Source: Acidobacteriota bacterium
Lineage (GTDB): Bacteria > Acidobacteriota > UBA890
Assembly: GCA_022563115.1 (NCBI GenBank)
Contig: JADFNY010000210.1
Location: forward strand, 1-6,757
Direction of reading: 5' to 3'
Length of the DNA stretch: 6,757 bases
The translations under genes and the position numbers were made by a program. The notes below the pieces were generated by a model. The model was not told the origin of the DNA, did no database searches, and was given only the letters and a program-made list of their open reading frames with translations. This document shows, piece by piece, positions 4,461-6,757 of this stretch (position 1 is its first letter; every line of letters begins with the position of its first letter).

Positions 4461-6757
4461 CGCCGGCCGCCCCCGCCGCTCTCGCGGCCTTCGCTGCCCT
4501 CACCGCCTTCGCCGCCCTCCGGTTCCTCGGGGGCTACCCAGAACGCCGTGTCGACCGGGGCCTCGGCCGCCACGTTACCGGAGAACAAGGCGGCGTTGAA
4601 CATGACCCGGAAGGTCCCGAAGGACTGGCCGCGCCACTGCGGCCGAAAACCGATCAGGACGACGTGGCCGTCGCCATGCCGGACATCAAGGGCGGCGGCG
4701 TAGCCGTTGATGTGCTCCTCACCGAGCAGGTAGCCGGACACCAGCGGCGTTCCCTCCGCCTGGTACTTGGCCAGGGCGGCACCCTTGAACCCCTCATCGA
4801 CGGTAAACACCGGGCTGCGTGCGAAGAAGATGTTGGCGCGCTCGGGCATCCCCGACATCACCGGGTGCGCCGGGTCGGTGATGACTTCGAGGATCGATCC
4901 GCTGGTGAAAAACTCGCCGCGATCGACGTCGGCGAGGACGTTGCGCACCGGAAGGCGCAGATGCTCGATGGCGAAGTTAGCGCTCGAGTTCATGCACACC
5001 AGCGTCCCGCCGGCGCGGACGAACTCGTCGAGCACCCGAACACCTTCGCGGCCGATGCCGCCGGCGTAACGGGCCGGCACGCTTCCCGCCGCCATTCCGT
5101 CGATGATCTGCCGGCTCCCGTAATCGGCCAGCACGATGACGTCGAAACGGTCGCGCAGGTCGCCGGCGCGAACGTCATGGTTGCGCATGCTGACGAAATC
5201 GAAGCCGTATTGCTCGAGCAACCAGCGCGTCCAGCCCTCGTCCATGCTGGCGCTCCACGGCCGGAACATGCCGATGCGCGGCTGATCGAAGCCGGTGCCG
5301 CGGGCGTTGGTGCGCTCCCCCTGCAGGGCCAGTGAATGCACCAGTCGGTCGACAGTCTCGTCGTCGAGGCCACGGATCAGGTACCGTCCGCTGCTGCCCG
5401 GCGCACCGTCCTGGTCCGGCGAGCCGGGCTCGAAGGCCACCGTGGCGCCGGCCTGCCAGGCTGCGTTGACGGCCCGAAAGGCGTTGTTTTGCGCCGCGCT
5501 GATGGCGATGGAATCACCGCTACCGGTGAGGCGCCCGGGGGGCGGCACGATGCCCGCGGCCACCGCATCGGTGTTGAAGCCGGTGCCCGGAACGCTGTCG
5601 AATGGCGCCGCATCATCGCCAACGATCGCCGGTCCTTCGCGCAGCTCCTCGGCTTCGTACCATCCGGCGCCCGGCGCGAGACGCGCCGCCGCGTCGATGA
5701 CGCGGGTGTCACGCCAGTCGACGGGCTCGCCGGCGACCGGGTCGAGAAGAGCCCGCACGTCGTCGCCGAGTGGCGATAACAGCGCGATCACACGCACGCC
5801 CATTTGGGCCGAGAGCGTCCACCCGGAGGCGTCGTAGGGCTGCTCCGGTGGCCCCTCGGGGTATTCCCTCAGGTCGGGATATTCCTGGATGTCGAGCACC
5901 TGGCGGGCAAGCTCGGCGAACTCCTGGTCCATCGGCACCACCCACGTGCCGGCGGGGTACTCGATGCCGTTGATGGCGGCGGCGGCGCGCAGCTGGGAAA
6001 CACGCAGCCCGTTGAAGGCGAGCCGCCGAAGCAACTCGACGGCGGCGACCGGATCGTGCTGATCCTGCGGAACTACGTAGGCGTAGGGTGGTTCATTGCG
6101 GTACTTGGCGATCGTGTCCCGGCCCGCCTGGTAGCGGTTGTACAGGAGGTCGAAGCTGTACTTGGCGGCGAAATCCAAGGTCGCGATCGACGCCGTTTCC
6201 ATGTACTCGACGGCGTCGCGCAGCCGCCACCAGCCGCCCTGCCAGGGGCTCGAGTACAGCGACTCGGGTCGCAGCTCGGCGCGGTTCCCACGAAAATCCC
6301 CGAGGGTGTACAACCGCGGCGTGGCGTAGCCGGCGGCCGCCGTCTCCGTCCACCAGGCGGCCTCGTTTTGCAGCATCGGCATGTAGTCGATGTAGCCCGG
6401 ATACCAGGCGTCGAAGCCGGTGCCCATGTGAACAGCGCCGCGCTGGCCGCGCTCCTCGAGCGCCTGGGCCATCGCCATGCCGACGAAGTTGACCGTGCGC
6501 GACATGAGCGGGTGAACCTGGGGGGCGATGGGCTCGGCAAACGGCGGCAACCAGATGCGGGTCGGAAACGGCGACGACTGGTGGTGCACGAAGATGAGCT
6601 GCGGCTCCCAGTGGCGCCACGTCCGGGCGACGACGCGAGACTCGACCTGGTTGACCATGTAGGCGTCGCGATTGTTGTCGTGGCCGACGTACTTTTGGTA
6701 AAGGCGGGGGTGTCTGGAGGTCTCGGTGGGGGTGCCGAGGTTCGACTCGTACCACTC
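4457..6757 (-). CDS. M14-type zinc carboxypeptidase with C-terminal amidotransferase-like domain (N-terminus missing)
   Basis: The frame is open to the window edge, so the gene starts beyond 6757. The visible part is 766 residues; an ATG at 6658 is internal, because the residues before it carry conserved sequence. The YVGHDNNRDAY stretch (23-33) is the M14 region holding the substrate-binding Asn/Arg, and FVHHQSSPFPTRIWLPPF (56-73) holds the expected third zinc ligand (H59, with H58 beside it). WWTETAAAGYATP (135-147) is conserved in this subfamily, and E138 may be the catalytic glutamate. The HxxE zinc motif and signal peptide would be in the missing part. A flavodoxin/class I amidotransferase-like domain follows from about 493 (RIGMFRPWSASMDEGW) through FDVIVLAD, a GGIGREGVRVLDEFV segment and GGTLVCMNSS. 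The end is a Glu/Gly/Ser-rich tail. The likely role is extracytoplasmic hydrolysis of peptides or other amides; the substrate is unknown. Family assignment is firm, activity inferred. Confidence 0.87.
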   Translation of the reverse strand, partial: EWYESNLGTPTETSRHPRLYQKYVGHDNNRDAYMVNQVESRVVARTWRHWEPQLIFVHHQSSPFPTRIWLPPFAEPIAPQVHPLMSRTVNFVGMAMAQALEERGQRGAVHMGTGFDAWYPGYIDYMPMLQNEAAWWTETAAAGYATPRLYTLGDFRGNRAELRPESLYSSPWQGGWWRLRDAVEYMETASIATLDFAAKYSFDLLYNRYQAGRDTIAKYRNEPPYAYVVPQDQHDPVAAVELLRRLAFNGLRVSQLRAAAAINGIEYPAGTWVVPMDQEFAELARQVLDIQEYPDLREYPEGPPEQPYDASGWTLSAQMGVRVIALLSPLGDDVRALLDPVAGEPVDWRDTRVIDAAARLAPGAGWYEAEELREGPAIVGDDAAPFDSVPGTGFNTDAVAAGIVPPPGRLTGSGDSIAISAAQNNAFRAVNAAWQAGATVAFEPGSPDQDGAPGSSGRYLIRGLDDETVDRLVHSLALQGERTNARGTGFDQPRIGMFRPWSASMDEGWTRWLLEQYGFDFVSMRNHDVRAGDLRDRFDVIVLADYGSRQIIDGMAAGSVPARYAGGIGREGVRVLDEFVRAGGTLVCMNSSANFAIEHLRLPVRNVLADVDRGEFFTSGSILEVITDPAHPVMSGMPERANIFFARSPVFTVDEGFKGAALAKYQAEGTPLVSGYLLGEEHINGYAAALDVRHGDGHVVLIGFRPQWRGQSFGTFRVMFNAALFSGNVAAEAPVDTAFWVAPEEPEGGEGGEGSEGRESGGGGRR
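4487..4522. repeat. Imperfect 18-bp tandem repeat coding the acidic Gly-rich tail of the peptidase
   Basis: Two adjacent 18-bp units (4487-4504 and 4505-4522) match at 14 of 18 positions, beginning gccttcgc and sharing gccctc. They encode part of the tail EEPEGGEGGEGSEGRESGGG. Such short repeats grow and shrink by slippage, so the tail length probably varies between relatives. Confidence 0.5.

Noticed and set aside
4037..5335. 432-codon plus-strand ORF
   Set aside because: It lies antisense to the exchanger and peptidase genes. Its translation is low-complexity with no family resemblance, as expected opposite GC-rich coding sequence.
6656..6658. ATG at 6658 as the true peptidase start
   Set aside because: The 33 codons before it stay open to the window edge and encode the conserved KYVGHDNNRD segment of the M14 domain, so this Met is internal.

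Overview
The window is GC-rich bacterial DNA. Six protein genes sit on the minus strand and none on the plus strand. GC-rich third codon positions and frequent GTG/TTG starts produce long antisense shadow ORFs, the longest at plus 4037-5335. The gene content fits a high-GC, probably uncultured bacterium of the kind seen in Acidobacteriota, Gemmatimonadota or deltaproteobacterial groups: a large M14 peptidase with a C-terminal amidotransferase-like domain, an SSS symporter with a DUF3311 partner, a CaCA exchanger, a DegT-type aminotransferase and a DUF72 protein. No marker gene is present, so this placement is a guess.

In transcription order (high to low coordinates) the layout is as follows. 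6757-4457 is an M14-type zinc peptidase whose N-terminus lies beyond the window. 4410-3322 is a Ca2+/Na+ exchanger with a TTG start. 3242-2988 is a small DUF3311 membrane protein. 2977-1511 is a sodium:solute symporter. 1422-304 is a DegT/DnrJ/EryC1 PLP aminotransferase. 307-1 is the start of a DUF72 TIM-barrel protein that runs off the window. Gaps are short (46, 79, 10 and about 88 nt, then a 4-nt overlap), so one operon, or two nested ones, is likely. I see no convincing terminator or promoter, no tRNA, rRNA, CRISPR array or insertion sequence, and no gene-free stretch longer than about 90 nt.

A cautious reading of how the genes work together: the M14-type protein would hydrolyse peptides or other amides outside the cytoplasm, and the SSS/DUF3311 pair would import a product using the sodium gradient. 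The exchanger would link calcium and sodium movement in the same membrane. The aminotransferase and DUF72 protein, behind a wider gap, form a tightly coupled pair that may be functionally separate. This is inference from gene order.

The window looks like a coherent set of known families rather than a clearly new system. The points most worth a second look are two tiny bridging ORFs that each link a stop codon to the next gene's start codon, and a Ser-to-Gly change in an ion-binding motif of the exchanger.
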